Positions 48,837-57,262 of a stretch of DNA of 64,000 bases are shown here, piece by piece. Position 1 is the stretch's first letter. Each line of letters starts with the position of its first letter. The position numbers and the translations under genes are program-made. The stretch comes from Modestobacter sp. VKM Ac-2985. Lineage in GTDB: Bacteria; Actinomycetota; Actinomycetes; Mycobacteriales; Geodermatophilaceae. The DNA lies in NCBI RefSeq assembly GCF_026967925.1, contig NZ_JAPVBI010000001.1, positions 620,001-684,000 of the forward strand, written 5' to 3'. Below the pieces are notes generated by a model that saw only the letters and a list, made by a program, of their open reading frames with translations, was not told where the DNA came from and made no database searches.

Positions 48837-51653
48837 GTGGACGCTGAGCGCAGCGGTGCGGAGCCCCGGTGGTCGGCCCGGTGGGCCAGGAGCTCGGGCC
48901 GCGCCCTGCTGGTGCTGGTGCTGCTCGTGGCCGGGACGCTGGCGGGCCTCCCCGGGCGGGCGGCGGCGGCCACGCTGCCGCCGGGGTTCGTCGTCCTCGA
49001 CTTGCCGAGCGGCCAGGACGAGGCGCTGACCGACTTCGCCTTCGCGCCGGACGGCAGCTGGTTCACCACTGGCAAGAACGGCAGGGTCGCCTGGGTGTCG
49101 GCCGACGGGCGGCCGCGTACCCTGGCGGAGCTCCCGGTCGTCACCGTGCAGGACCTGGGCCTGACCGGGCTGGCGGTCCCGGCCGACTACGCCACCAGCC
49201 GGCGGATCTTCACCGCGCGCACGCTGCTGGTCGACGACCGGTGGACGATGCGGTTGAGCTCGTGGGCGGTCACCGGTGCCCCGGAGCCGACCGGGCTGGC
49301 CGACGAGCGGGTCATCTGGGATCTCGAGACCTGGGCCGACGTGCACACCATGACGGCGCTCGTCCCGGATCCGGACGGCTCCCTCTGGGTCAGCATCGGA
49401 GACGCCGCCGACTTCCGGTACGTCGACGAGCGGGCGCTGGTCGCCCTGGACGTCGACGACGGCCGCGGCAAGGTGCTGCACGTCCTCCCGGACGGCCGGG
49501 GGGTGGCCAGCAACCCCTACTACGACCCGGCCGACCCGTACTCGTGGCGCAGCCGCGTCTACGCCAGCGGCTTCCGCAGCCCCTTCCGGATGAGCCTGGA
49601 CCCGACCAGCGGGGCGCCGGTCCTCGGCGACGTCGGCTGGTACACCTGGGAGGAGGTCGACCTGGTCCGCCCGGGGGCGAGCTACGGGTGGCCCTGCTGG
49701 GAGGGGGAGTCCCCCACGCCCGGGTACGCCGACCTGGCCGCGTGCCAGGGGGTGACCCAGTCCTCGCCGCTGTACACCTACGAGCACGGCCCGGCCGGCA
49801 CGAGCATCAGCGGGGGCATCGTCTACACCGGCGAGAGCTACCCCGAGGCCTACCGTGGGGCCTACTTCTTCGGTGACTACGCGTCCGGGCGGGTCTACAC
49901 GCTGCGCTACGACGCCCAGGGCGACCTGGTCCGCGCGCCGGAGACCGACGGCTTCGGGGTCGACAACGGCCTGCCGGTCGCCTTCCAGGCCGGGCCCAAC
50001 GGGGACGTCGTGTACGCCGACATCGGCGGCAGTGTGCTCAAGCGGCTGGTCTACGTGCCGGGCAACCGTGCCCCCACGGCTTCGGCGACGCTCAGCACCG
50101 ACCCGGCCACCGGGACGGTGACCTTCGACGGCACGGCCTCCAGCGACCTCGACGGTGAGGAGCTGACCCACGACTGGGAGTTCGGTGACGGCACCCGGGC
50201 CACCGGGGCCCGGGTGGTGCACACCTATCCGCCGGGGGAGGGGACCTACACCGCCCGGCTCACCGTCACCGACCCGCTGGGCGCGACCGGGACGAGGACG
50301 ATGCAGGTCGTGCCGTCCAACGGCGCCCCGGTCGTCAGTCTCACCGCGCCCCCGGCGGACCGGCTGTTCGCGGTCGGGGAGACCGTCTCCGCCACGGCGA
50401 CCGCGACCGACAGGGAGGACGGCGCCCTGCCCGTCACCTGGAGCGTGGTGCTGGTGCACTGCAGCGGCGGGTACTGCCACGACCACCCCGGTGAGTCCTC
50501 CACCGGCGGCTCGTTCTCCCGGCCGTTCGACGACCACGGTGACCAGACCCAGGTGCAGATCGTCGCCAGCGCGCAGGACTCCTCGGGAGTGCGCGTCCAG
50601 CAGACGTTCGTGGCCGAACCCCGACTCCGGACGCTGACGGTGGAGGCCAGCACGCCCAGCGCGATCACCGTCAACGGTGTCGCCCGCGCCAGCGTCCCGA
50701 TCACCGCAGGGGCGACGGTCTCGGTGATCGCGCCGACGGTCGCCACCGACGGCGTGGCCACCTTCGAACGGTGGTCCGACGGAGCGGCCCGGGCGCGCAC
50801 CCTGACCATGCCCGACCAGGACCTGGTCCTCGGCGCCGACTACCTGACCCCGATCGGCCGCCGGTACGCCACTGACCCGCGGGTGCGGGCAGTGCTGGGA
50901 TCGCCCCTCTCCCCGGAGGCAGGGGACGCCGAGCTCCGCCACCAGGTGTACAGCGGAGGCCGGATGTACTGGTCGCCGCGGGCCGGCGCGCACGAGGTGC
51001 ACGGCGCCGTCCTCGGCACCTACCTGGCCGAGGGCGGCGCGCTCCGGCACGGCGAGCCGCTGACCGACGAGCTGACGGCCCCGGACGGCATCGGCCGCTA
51101 CAACCACTTCGCCGGGGGTACGTCGGTGTACTGGTCGCCGGCGACCGGCGCCCATCAGGTCGGCGGTGCGATCCGGGGGGTCTGGTCCGGGATGGGCTGG
51201 GAGCGCAGCATCCACGGCTATCCCCGTGGCTCGGAGCGGAGCACGCCGAACGGGCGTGGGCGCTACAACGACTTCCAGGACGGCGGGGTCTACTGGCTGC
51301 CCGGCGTCGGGGCGCGCAGCGTCCACGGCGCGATCTACCTGACCTGGGCCCGCTTCGGCTGGGAGGCCGGCCGGCTGGGCTTCCCGATCACCGACGAGAA
51401 CGGCACGCCGGACGGCGTGGGCAGGTACAACCACTTCGAGGGCGGATCGGTCTACTGGACGCCGGGCACCGGGGCACAGCAGGTCGAGGGCGCGATCCGG
51501 GCGCGGTGGGCGGCCCTCGGTTGGGAGACCTCCTACCTCGGCTACCCGACGAGCGACGAGTACCCGGTCCCGGGCGGGCGGCGCTCGGACTTCCAGGGCG
51601 GTTCGATCACCTGGGACGCGGCCACCGGCCGGGTGACGGAGTCCCGTGGCTGA
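48837..51653 (+). CDS. Secreted multidomain protein: sugar-dehydrogenase-like propeller, PKD, Ig-like region and LGFP repeats
   Basis: The 938-residue protein has a signal peptide (about residues 18-42, ending GRAAAA). A GSDH/sorbosone-dehydrogenase-type propeller follows (residues 45-400; GFRSPFRMSLDP, GASYGWPCWEG, YRGAYFFGDYASGRVY). Then come a PKD domain (RAPTASATLSTDP, DWEFGDGT), further beta-sandwich segments, and at least four LGFP repeats (GRYNHF-GG-VYW, LGFPITDE, LGYPTSDE). LGFP modules bind actinobacterial cell wall, so it is likely a wall-associated carbohydrate-active protein. GTG 48837 is used. Confidence 0.85.
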   Translation: MDAERSGAEPRWSARWARSSGRALLVLVLLVAGTLAGLPGRAAAATLPPGFVVLDLPSGQDEALTDFAFAPDGSWFTTGKNGRVAWVSADGRPRTLAELPVVTVQDLGLTGLAVPADYATSRRIFTARTLLVDDRWTMRLSSWAVTGAPEPTGLADERVIWDLETWADVHTMTALVPDPDGSLWVSIGDAADFRYVDERALVALDVDDGRGKVLHVLPDGRGVASNPYYDPADPYSWRSRVYASGFRSPFRMSLDPTSGAPVLGDVGWYTWEEVDLVRPGASYGWPCWEGESPTPGYADLAACQGVTQSSPLYTYEHGPAGTSISGGIVYTGESYPEAYRGAYFFGDYASGRVYTLRYDAQGDLVRAPETDGFGVDNGLPVAFQAGPNGDVVYADIGGSVLKRLVYVPGNRAPTASATLSTDPATGTVTFDGTASSDLDGEELTHDWEFGDGTRATGARVVHTYPPGEGTYTARLTVTDPLGATGTRTMQVVPSNGAPVVSLTAPPADRLFAVGETVSATATATDREDGALPVTWSVVLVHCSGGYCHDHPGESSTGGSFSRPFDDHGDQTQVQIVASAQDSSGVRVQQTFVAEPRLRTLTVEASTPSAITVNGVARASVPITAGATVSVIAPTVATDGVATFERWSDGAARARTLTMPDQDLVLGADYLTPIGRRYATDPRVRAVLGSPLSPEAGDAELRHQVYSGGRMYWSPRAGAHEVHGAVLGTYLAEGGALRHGEPLTDELTAPDGIGRYNHFAGGTSVYWSPATGAHQVGGAIRGVWSGMGWERSIHGYPRGSERSTPNGRGRYNDFQDGGVYWLPGVGARSVHGAIYLTWARFGWEAGRLGFPITDENGTPDGVGRYNHFEGGSVYWTPGTGAQQVEGAIRARWAALGWETSYLGYPTSDEYPVPGGRRSDFQGGSITWDAATGRVTESRG

Positions 51654-51669
51654 CCGCCGCCGGCGGCGG
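51654..51669. terminator. 16-bp palindrome between converging genes
   Basis: CCGCCGCCGGCGGCGG is perfectly self-complementary and lies just after the secreted-protein stop, 15 bp before the pmt stop on the other strand. Confidence 0.5.
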
Positions 51670-51683
51670 CGCGGGGTGAGGTC

Positions 51684-53207
51684 TCAGAACCAGGAGGGGA
51701 ACCACATGCGCTGCAGCCACTCCGCGTGCGACAGCGGCTGCCCGCTGAGCACCGGGTGGAAGAAGACGAAGGTCAGCACCACGACCGCCACGTACAGGCA
51801 GACGACGGCCAGCCCGACCTGACGGCGCAGCGCGGAGGCGGTCGGTGGGCCCAGCACGTCCTGCAGCACGAGCACGACCGCCAGCACGAAGAACGGCAGC
51901 GCCGGGGCCATGTAGAAGAGGAACATCGTCCGGTCCAGGTTGATGAACCAGGTGCCCCAGCCGGCGGCGATCGCGGTCGCGGCGACGAGGGCCGCGGGGT
52001 CGCGGCGGGCCACGATCCGCCAGCCCAGCCACAGCAGCGCCGGGACGAAGAGGAACCACAGCGTCGGCGTGCCGAGCATGATCATGTACCGGACGACCTG
52101 GTCGCCCGCGGCATCGGTGAGGTCCTGCGGGTTCCACAGCAGGATCGGCCGGCCGGTCACCAGCCACGACCACGGCCCGGACTCCCACGGGTGCGGGCTG
52201 GACAGCCCGCTGTGGAACTCCAGCCACTCCCCGTGCATGTGCCACAGCGACCGCAACGCATCGGGCACGAATCCGAAGGAGGTGTCCGGGTTCTCCGACG
52301 CCCAGTGCCGGCCCTGGGCGTTCTCCCCGCGGAACCAGCCGGTGAACGAGGCCAGGTAGGTCAGCACCGGGACGACGGCGAGCGCCCAGGTCGCCCCGGG
52401 CAGGCCGCGGCGCACCGTCGTCCAGGTGGGCCGGGCGACCCCCGCCTCCCGCCAGGCAGCCCGGTCCCAGAAGAGCGAGAGCACCGCGAAGGCGGCCAGG
52501 AACCAGACCCCGCTCCACTTCACCGCGCAGGCGCAGCCGAACAGCACACCGGCGGCGATCCGCCAGCCCCGCGGGCCGAGCCGGAACCCGGCCGCGGTGA
52601 CCTGGTCGGCACCGTCCCGCACACGTTGTCGCACCCGGTCCCGATCGACCACCAGGCAGGCGACCGCGCTGATGACGAAGGCCTGCAGGAAGACGTCCAG
52701 CAGCCCGATCCGGCCGAGGGTGAAGGAGAACCCGTCCACCGCCAGGAGCAGGCCGGCGAGCAGGCCCAGCAGCGTCGAGCCGGTCAGCCGGCGCGTCAGC
52801 CGGGTGAGGACGACGACCGCCACCGTCCCGGCCACCGCGCTCGGCACCCGCCAGCCCAGGGGCCCGTACCCGAACAGCTGCACGCCCGCCGCGATCAGCC
52901 ACTTGCCCAGCGGGGGGTGGACGATGAAGGTGTAGCCGCGGTTGTACTCGTAGCCGAGCTCCACCAGCTCGGCCCCCTCGGGCGGGTAGTACGCCTCGTC
53001 GAACACCAGCTCGGTCGGGTAGCCGATGTCCCAGAGCCGGGCCGCCAGGGTCACCAGGCCGAGCACGGCGGTGAGCACCGCGGCCAGCACCCGGTCGGTC
53101 GGCAGCGGCGGGGTGCCCTGCCGGCGGCGCGGCGGGAGCGGCGGGAACCGGCGGGGAGGGGGTGCCTGGACTCCCGACCCCGTGCGTTCGGGGACCAGCA
53201 CCGCCAT
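51684..53207 (-). CDS. pmt: Dolichyl-phosphate-mannose-protein mannosyltransferase (GT39)
   Basis: The 507-residue polytopic membrane enzyme transfers mannose from polyprenyl-phosphate mannose to secreted proteins. The catalytic first loop has LVFDEAYYPPEGAELVELGYEYN and FIVHPPLGKWLI. About ten membrane helices follow, with the conserved periplasmic loop FHSGLSSPHPWESGPWSW. It is divergent from rsmI with 54 bp between starts, standard in actinobacteria. It may glycosylate the adjacent secreted protein; this is an inference. Confidence 0.94.
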   Translation of the reverse strand: MAVLVPERTGSGVQAPPPRRFPPLPPRRRQGTPPLPTDRVLAAVLTAVLGLVTLAARLWDIGYPTELVFDEAYYPPEGAELVELGYEYNRGYTFIVHPPLGKWLIAAGVQLFGYGPLGWRVPSAVAGTVAVVVLTRLTRRLTGSTLLGLLAGLLLAVDGFSFTLGRIGLLDVFLQAFVISAVACLVVDRDRVRQRVRDGADQVTAAGFRLGPRGWRIAAGVLFGCACAVKWSGVWFLAAFAVLSLFWDRAAWREAGVARPTWTTVRRGLPGATWALAVVPVLTYLASFTGWFRGENAQGRHWASENPDTSFGFVPDALRSLWHMHGEWLEFHSGLSSPHPWESGPWSWLVTGRPILLWNPQDLTDAAGDQVVRYMIMLGTPTLWFLFVPALLWLGWRIVARRDPAALVAATAIAAGWGTWFINLDRTMFLFYMAPALPFFVLAVVLVLQDVLGPPTASALRRQVGLAVVCLYVAVVVLTFVFFHPVLSGQPLSHAEWLQRMWFPSWF

Positions 53208-53261
53208 GCCGGTCAGGGTATGTGGCGGAGCTGGCAGGCCCGGCGTGACAGGCTCGGCCGC

Positions 53262-54101
53262 ATGACCGGACGACTCGTGCTGGGCGGCGCGCCGCTGGGA
53301 CAACCCGGCGACGTCGGCCCGCGGCTGCGGCAGGCGATGGCCGACGCCGACGTCCTGGCGGTGGAGGACACCCGGCGGCTGCACCGGCTGGCGAAGGACC
53401 TCGAGGTCACCCTCACCGGCAAGGTGGTCACCTTCCACGAGACCGTCGAGCGGTCGCGGCTGCCCGGGCTGGTCGCGGCGATGACCGAGGGCCGCACCGT
53501 GCTGCTGATCACCGACGCGGGCATGCCGTCGGTGTCCGACCCCGGCTACACGCTGGTGCGGGCGGCGATCGAGGCGGGCATCGAGGTGACCTCGGTGCCC
53601 GGGCCGTCCGCCGTCGTCACGGCGCTGGCCGTCTCCGGTCTGCCGTGCGACCGGTTCACCTTCGAGGGGTTCCTGCCGCGCAAGGGCGGGGAGCGGCGGT
53701 CGGCGCTCGCGGCGCTGGCGGCCGAGCCGCGCACGATGGTGTTCTACGAGTCGCCGCACCGGTTGGCCGACGCCCTGACCGACGCGGCCGGGGCCCTCGG
53801 CGCCGACCGGCCCGCCGCGGTCTGCCGGGAGCTGACCAAGACCCACGAGGAGGTCCGCCGCGGTTCTCTGGCCTCGCTGGCCGAGTGGGCTGCCGAAGGG
53901 GTGCGCGGCGAGATCACCCTGGTCGTCGCCGGCGCCGTCGCCGGCCCGGCCACCCTGACGCCGTCCGAGCTGGCCGCCGACGTCGCCGCCGAGGAGGCCG
54001 CCGGCGCCGACCGCAAGGAGGCGATCCGCACCGTCGTGGCCCGAACCGGCCTCCCGAGAAGACAGGTCTACGACGCCGTGGTGGCCGCCAAGACCCCCTG
54101 A
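53262..54101 (+). CDS. rsmI: 16S rRNA (cytidine(1402)-2'-O)-methyltransferase
   Basis: The 279-residue SPOUT-unrelated tetrapyrrole-methylase-fold enzyme methylates C1402 in the decoding centre. Signatures are RLVLGGAPLGQPGDVGPRL, AVEDTRRLHRL, LITDAGMPSVSDPGY, SVPGPSAVVTAL and FEGFLPRKGGER. The N-terminal GGAPLGQPGD differs slightly from the usual ATPIGN. The C-terminal helix pair RKEAIRTVVARTGLPRRQVYDAVV is present. It converges on palindrome A2. Confidence 0.94.
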   Translation: MTGRLVLGGAPLGQPGDVGPRLRQAMADADVLAVEDTRRLHRLAKDLEVTLTGKVVTFHETVERSRLPGLVAAMTEGRTVLLITDAGMPSVSDPGYTLVRAAIEAGIEVTSVPGPSAVVTALAVSGLPCDRFTFEGFLPRKGGERRSALAALAAEPRTMVFYESPHRLADALTDAAGALGADRPAAVCRELTKTHEEVRRGSLASLAEWAAEGVRGEITLVVAGAVAGPATLTPSELAADVAAEEAAGADRKEAIRTVVARTGLPRRQVYDAVVAAKTP

Positions 54102-54127
54102 CCCCCTGCCGTTGCGCTAGCGGACAG

Positions 54128-54185
54128 GCATAGGAAGCTTTTCACCCGGTTGGCGACACGAGACCGGGTGAAGAGGTTCCTTTGC
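54128..54185. repeat. Dispersed palindrome family A, copy 2
   Basis: Arms 54128-54150 and 54163-54185 (23 bp, three mismatched pairs) enclose a 12-bp loop. This is the most diverged copy. It lies just downstream of both rsmI and the DUF559 gene, which converge here. Confidence 0.85.
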
Positions 54186-54209
54186 TTGGGCAGCTGCGCC
54201 GAGGGGGCG

Positions 54210-55124
54210 CTACCGGAGCTGCGCGGAACGCGTGGCGTACACGGCCAGAACTCGGGCCCGGACGCCGGCTGGATCGCGCAGGACGTCGGCGTAGGTGAAG
54301 CGGAGGACGACCCAGCCCATGCCGGCCAACATCGCGTCCCGCGCGAGGTCTCGGCGGCGGGCGTCCGGATCGGTGTGGAAGCGCGCGCCGTCCAACTCGA
54401 CGGCGACCTTGACCTCGGGCCACGCGCGGTCCAGGCGGAGACGTCGTCCCCCCACCAGGACGGGGAACTGACCGACACTGGGCGGCAGTGACCGGTGTCG
54501 GAAGACCGACAGGACGCCCATCGCCTCGAGTTCGCTCTGGCAGCCGTCGTCCGCCAGGTCGATCGCCTGCGCCAGGAGTCGGTGGCCCCCCACGTTTGGG
54601 CGCTCGGCAAGGGCGCCGCGGACGTCATGCGCCGCGATGGACCCCGCGCGCACCAGGTCCAGCAGCCGCGGACGGCGGCTGGCCACAGGCAGGAGTGGCC
54701 AGGCGTCGACCAATGACCGCGGCAGCGCGGTCACTCGAAGACCACGGATCTCGGTGGTGTGCTCCTCGATCCGGAAGCCGTTCCGCCGGTGGACCACCAG
54801 ACCCTGGGTGCCAGCTCGCCTGCGCTGCTGGTCGATCGTGACGTGCAGGGGATGGACCAGCGGATGTGCTCCCCAGATGTGCAGCGCGGTCAGGTGGCTC
54901 AGGGCAGAGGCATCGCCGACGTGCATCAGAGCCGCGCGCAGCAGGGTCGGTCCGCTCGTGGTCGGACCCCGTCGGGCGTAGACGTGGGGGAAGACACGCT
55001 GGAGCTGTCCTCGGCCCACCTGCCCGTCGAGGACCGTCGCAGGGACCGAGCGCAGGAGCTGGGCGCGGGTGGCGACCCCACCGGTCGACCTGAGTTCCTG
55101 ATCGATCACCGCTGTCCAGCCCAT
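54210..55124 (-). CDS. AbiEi-like winged helix plus DUF559 (Vsr-like endonuclease fold) protein
   Basis: The 304-residue protein starts with an AbiEi_4-type winged helix (GGVATRAQLLRSVPATVLDGQVGRGQLQRVFPHVY). A central linker follows, with SHLTALHIWG and LRVTALPRSLVDAWPLLP. It ends in a DUF559 domain where RAWPEVKVAVELDGARFHTD and RRRDLARDAMLAGMGWVVLRFTY show the Glu/Asp and basic residues of Vsr-like nucleases. The biological role is unproven; such genes are often multicopy in actinobacteria. It is bracketed by palindromes A2 and A3. Confidence 0.78.
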   Translation of the reverse strand: MGWTAVIDQELRSTGGVATRAQLLRSVPATVLDGQVGRGQLQRVFPHVYARRGPTTSGPTLLRAALMHVGDASALSHLTALHIWGAHPLVHPLHVTIDQQRRRAGTQGLVVHRRNGFRIEEHTTEIRGLRVTALPRSLVDAWPLLPVASRRPRLLDLVRAGSIAAHDVRGALAERPNVGGHRLLAQAIDLADDGCQSELEAMGVLSVFRHRSLPPSVGQFPVLVGGRRLRLDRAWPEVKVAVELDGARFHTDPDARRRDLARDAMLAGMGWVVLRFTYADVLRDPAGVRARVLAVYATRSAQLR

Positions 55125-55209
55125 GGTGGAGAGGCTGCCGAGCAACGGCGCCGGACAACTGCGCTGACCGGGATCTGTGGACTCGCCGTCCTCACCCACA
55201 TGCCGCCAG

Positions 55210-55267
55210 GCATAGGAAGCTGTCCACCCGGTATGGACGGGCAAACCGGGTGGATAGCTTCCTATGC
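55210..55267. repeat. Dispersed palindrome family A, copy 3
   Basis: Arms 55210-55232 and 55245-55267 (23 bp, one mismatched pair) enclose a 12-bp loop. The outer sequence GCATAGGAAGCT is identical to copy 2. It lies 85 bp upstream of the DUF559 start and 41 bp downstream of the corA stop. Confidence 0.88.
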
Positions 55268-55308
55268 CTGGGCGGGGGCGGGACCAACGGCGGAGCGGGG
55301 CAGCGGGG

Positions 55309-56418
55309 CTACAGCCAGCCGGTGCGCTTGAAGCCGCGGAACAAGGCGACGCAGGAGCCTCCCATCAGCAGCAGGGCGGCGGGGTAGGCCCAGGGCTCGT
55401 CCAGCTCGGGCATGTACTCGAAGTTCATCCCGTAGATCCCCGCGATGGCGGTGGGCAGCGCGATGATGCCGGCCCACGCCGAGATCTTGCGCATGTCCTC
55501 GTTGTCGGCCAGCGAGGTGCGGGCCAGCGAGGCCTGCAGGATCGAGGTCAGCAGCTCGTCCAGGCCGGTCACCTGGTCACGCACCCGCAGCGCGTGGTCC
55601 TGGACGTCCCGGAAGTAGGAGCGCATCGCCTCGGGCACCAGCTCGTTGGGCCGGTCGACCAGCGTGGCCAGGGGGAGCTCCAGCGGCAGCACCGCCCGGC
55701 GCAGCTGCATCAGCTCCCGCTTGAGCTGGTAGATGCGGCCGCTGTCGTCCGTGCGGCTCGGGCTGAACACCGAGGTCTCCACCTCCTCGACGTCCTGCTC
55801 CACCTCACCGGCGACCTCCAGGAAGTCGTCGACGACGTGGTCGGCGATCGCGTAGAGGACGGCGGAGGGCCCGTGGCACAGCAGGTCCGGCTGCCCCTCC
55901 AGCTGGGTGCGCAGCCGCCCGAGCTCACCGTGCGTGCCGTGCCGGACCGTGATCACGTGGTCGCGGCCGACGAAGACCATGATCTCGCCGGTGATCAGCA
56001 CCTCGCTGGTGGCGGTCAGCTGGTCGTGCTCCAGGTAGCTGGCCGTCTTGAGCACCATGAACATCGCGTCGTCGTAGCGCTCCAGCTTGGGCCGCTGGTG
56101 GGCGTAGACGGCGTCCTCGACGGCGAGCGGGTGCAGGCCGTAGTGCTCCCCGATCGCGGTGAGCTCGGCCTCGGAGGGCTCGTAGAGCCCCAGCCAGACG
56201 AAGCCGCCCTGATCGCGGGCCACCTGCAGCGCCTCCGACGGCGCCACGTCCAGCCGCTCGCCGCGGACGTAGACGGCGCAGTCGACGACCGGGTCGCCGC
56301 TGTCCCGTTCGGGCTGCTTCTCCCGGGGGGCGCCCGCCGGGCGGGGGCGCAGCGTCTGCGGGAGCTCGGCGGGCGTCCCGGGGGCGTGCTTGCTGGTCCT
56401 GCTGTCGGTGTCGGTCAC
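55309..56418 (-). CDS. corA: CorA-family magnesium/cobalt transporter
   Basis: The 369-residue pentameric channel has a large acidic N-terminal domain (GGFVWLGLYEPSEAELTAIGEHYGLHPLAVEDAV), a long stalk helix (IYQLKRELMQLRRAVLPLE) and two C-terminal helices separated by the signature YGMNFEYMPEL. The C-terminal tail is basic. GTG 56418 follows AGGGAGG. The first 40 residues are probably disordered. Confidence 0.93.
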   Translation of the reverse strand: MTDTDSRTSKHAPGTPAELPQTLRPRPAGAPREKQPERDSGDPVVDCAVYVRGERLDVAPSEALQVARDQGGFVWLGLYEPSEAELTAIGEHYGLHPLAVEDAVYAHQRPKLERYDDAMFMVLKTASYLEHDQLTATSEVLITGEIMVFVGRDHVITVRHGTHGELGRLRTQLEGQPDLLCHGPSAVLYAIADHVVDDFLEVAGEVEQDVEEVETSVFSPSRTDDSGRIYQLKRELMQLRRAVLPLELPLATLVDRPNELVPEAMRSYFRDVQDHALRVRDQVTGLDELLTSILQASLARTSLADNEDMRKISAWAGIIALPTAIAGIYGMNFEYMPELDEPWAYPAALLLMGGSCVALFRGFKRTGWL

Positions 56419-56571
56419 CGGTCCTCCCTCGGGTCTGTCGGGGTCCAGCATCCCCGCCCCCTCCGGCGCGGCTCTCACCCTGGCGGGTGAGACCCGGCCG
56501 GCGGCCCCTGCGGCCGGCCGCCGGGACGCCCGACCTGATCAGGGACACCCGTTCCCGGTCAGGAGACCCCC

Positions 56572-57216
56572 GTGCCCAGCGCCGTCCTCGACGCCCCCCG
56601 CACCACCCCCGCCGCTGCCCGCCCGGTGCGGCTGCCGGCGACGGTGGTCGCAGCCGGTGGGCTCTCCGTGCTGGAGGCGCTCGGCCTGCTCGCCTTCGGG
56701 CTGACCAGCCTGGAGGGCGTCTTCGGCTCCGGGGTGCGCCCCTCCGGCTGGCTCGTGGCCGGCACCCTGCTGCTGCTCGCCGGCTGGGTCGTGCTGTGCG
56801 CCGGCGGTGGAGCCGGGCTGGTGGACGGCGCCGGTCGGCTGCTGCTGGTCGCCGTCGCCAGCGGGGAGATCGCCCTGCTCGTCGTGCTGTGCGCGGTCGG
56901 GCTGGTCGGTGCGGACGGCATCTGGCTGGTGGCGATCGGTCCGCTCGGCGGTCTGCCGGTGCCCGCGCTGGCGCTGCTTGCCCTCGCCGTCCCCACCGGG
57001 AAGCTCCTGCTGGCCAGCGCGCCCTCCGCGGTGGCCTGGGTGGCTGCCGGTGGGCGCCCCCGTCCGGCCCGCCGGGTCGCCGTGGTCGAGCACCGCGCGC
57101 TGCGGGGCGTCACCGTGGCCGGCATCGGGCTGGCGCTCACCGCCGTCGCGCTCGTGGGCGTGCCCGCCGGCGACGTCCCCACACCGAGCACGGTCGCGGT
57201 CACCGACGCCCCCTGA
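56572..57216 (+). CDS. Polytopic membrane protein, unknown function
   Basis: The 214-residue protein has about five hydrophobic segments ([95 protein letters not shown]). GTG 56572 follows AGGAG. No family is recognised. It is divergent from corA and 46 bp upstream of metG. Confidence 0.65.
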   Translation: MPSAVLDAPRTTPAAARPVRLPATVVAAGGLSVLEALGLLAFGLTSLEGVFGSGVRPSGWLVAGTLLLLAGWVVLCAGGGAGLVDGAGRLLLVAVASGEIALLVVLCAVGLVGADGIWLVAIGPLGGLPVPALALLALAVPTGKLLLASAPSAVAWVAAGGRPRPARRVAVVEHRALRGVTVAGIGLALTAVALVGVPAGDVPTPSTVAVTDAP

Positions 57217-57262
57217 GGACGCGCCGGTCACCCGGGTCGACGCCGGTCACTACCCTCAGGCC

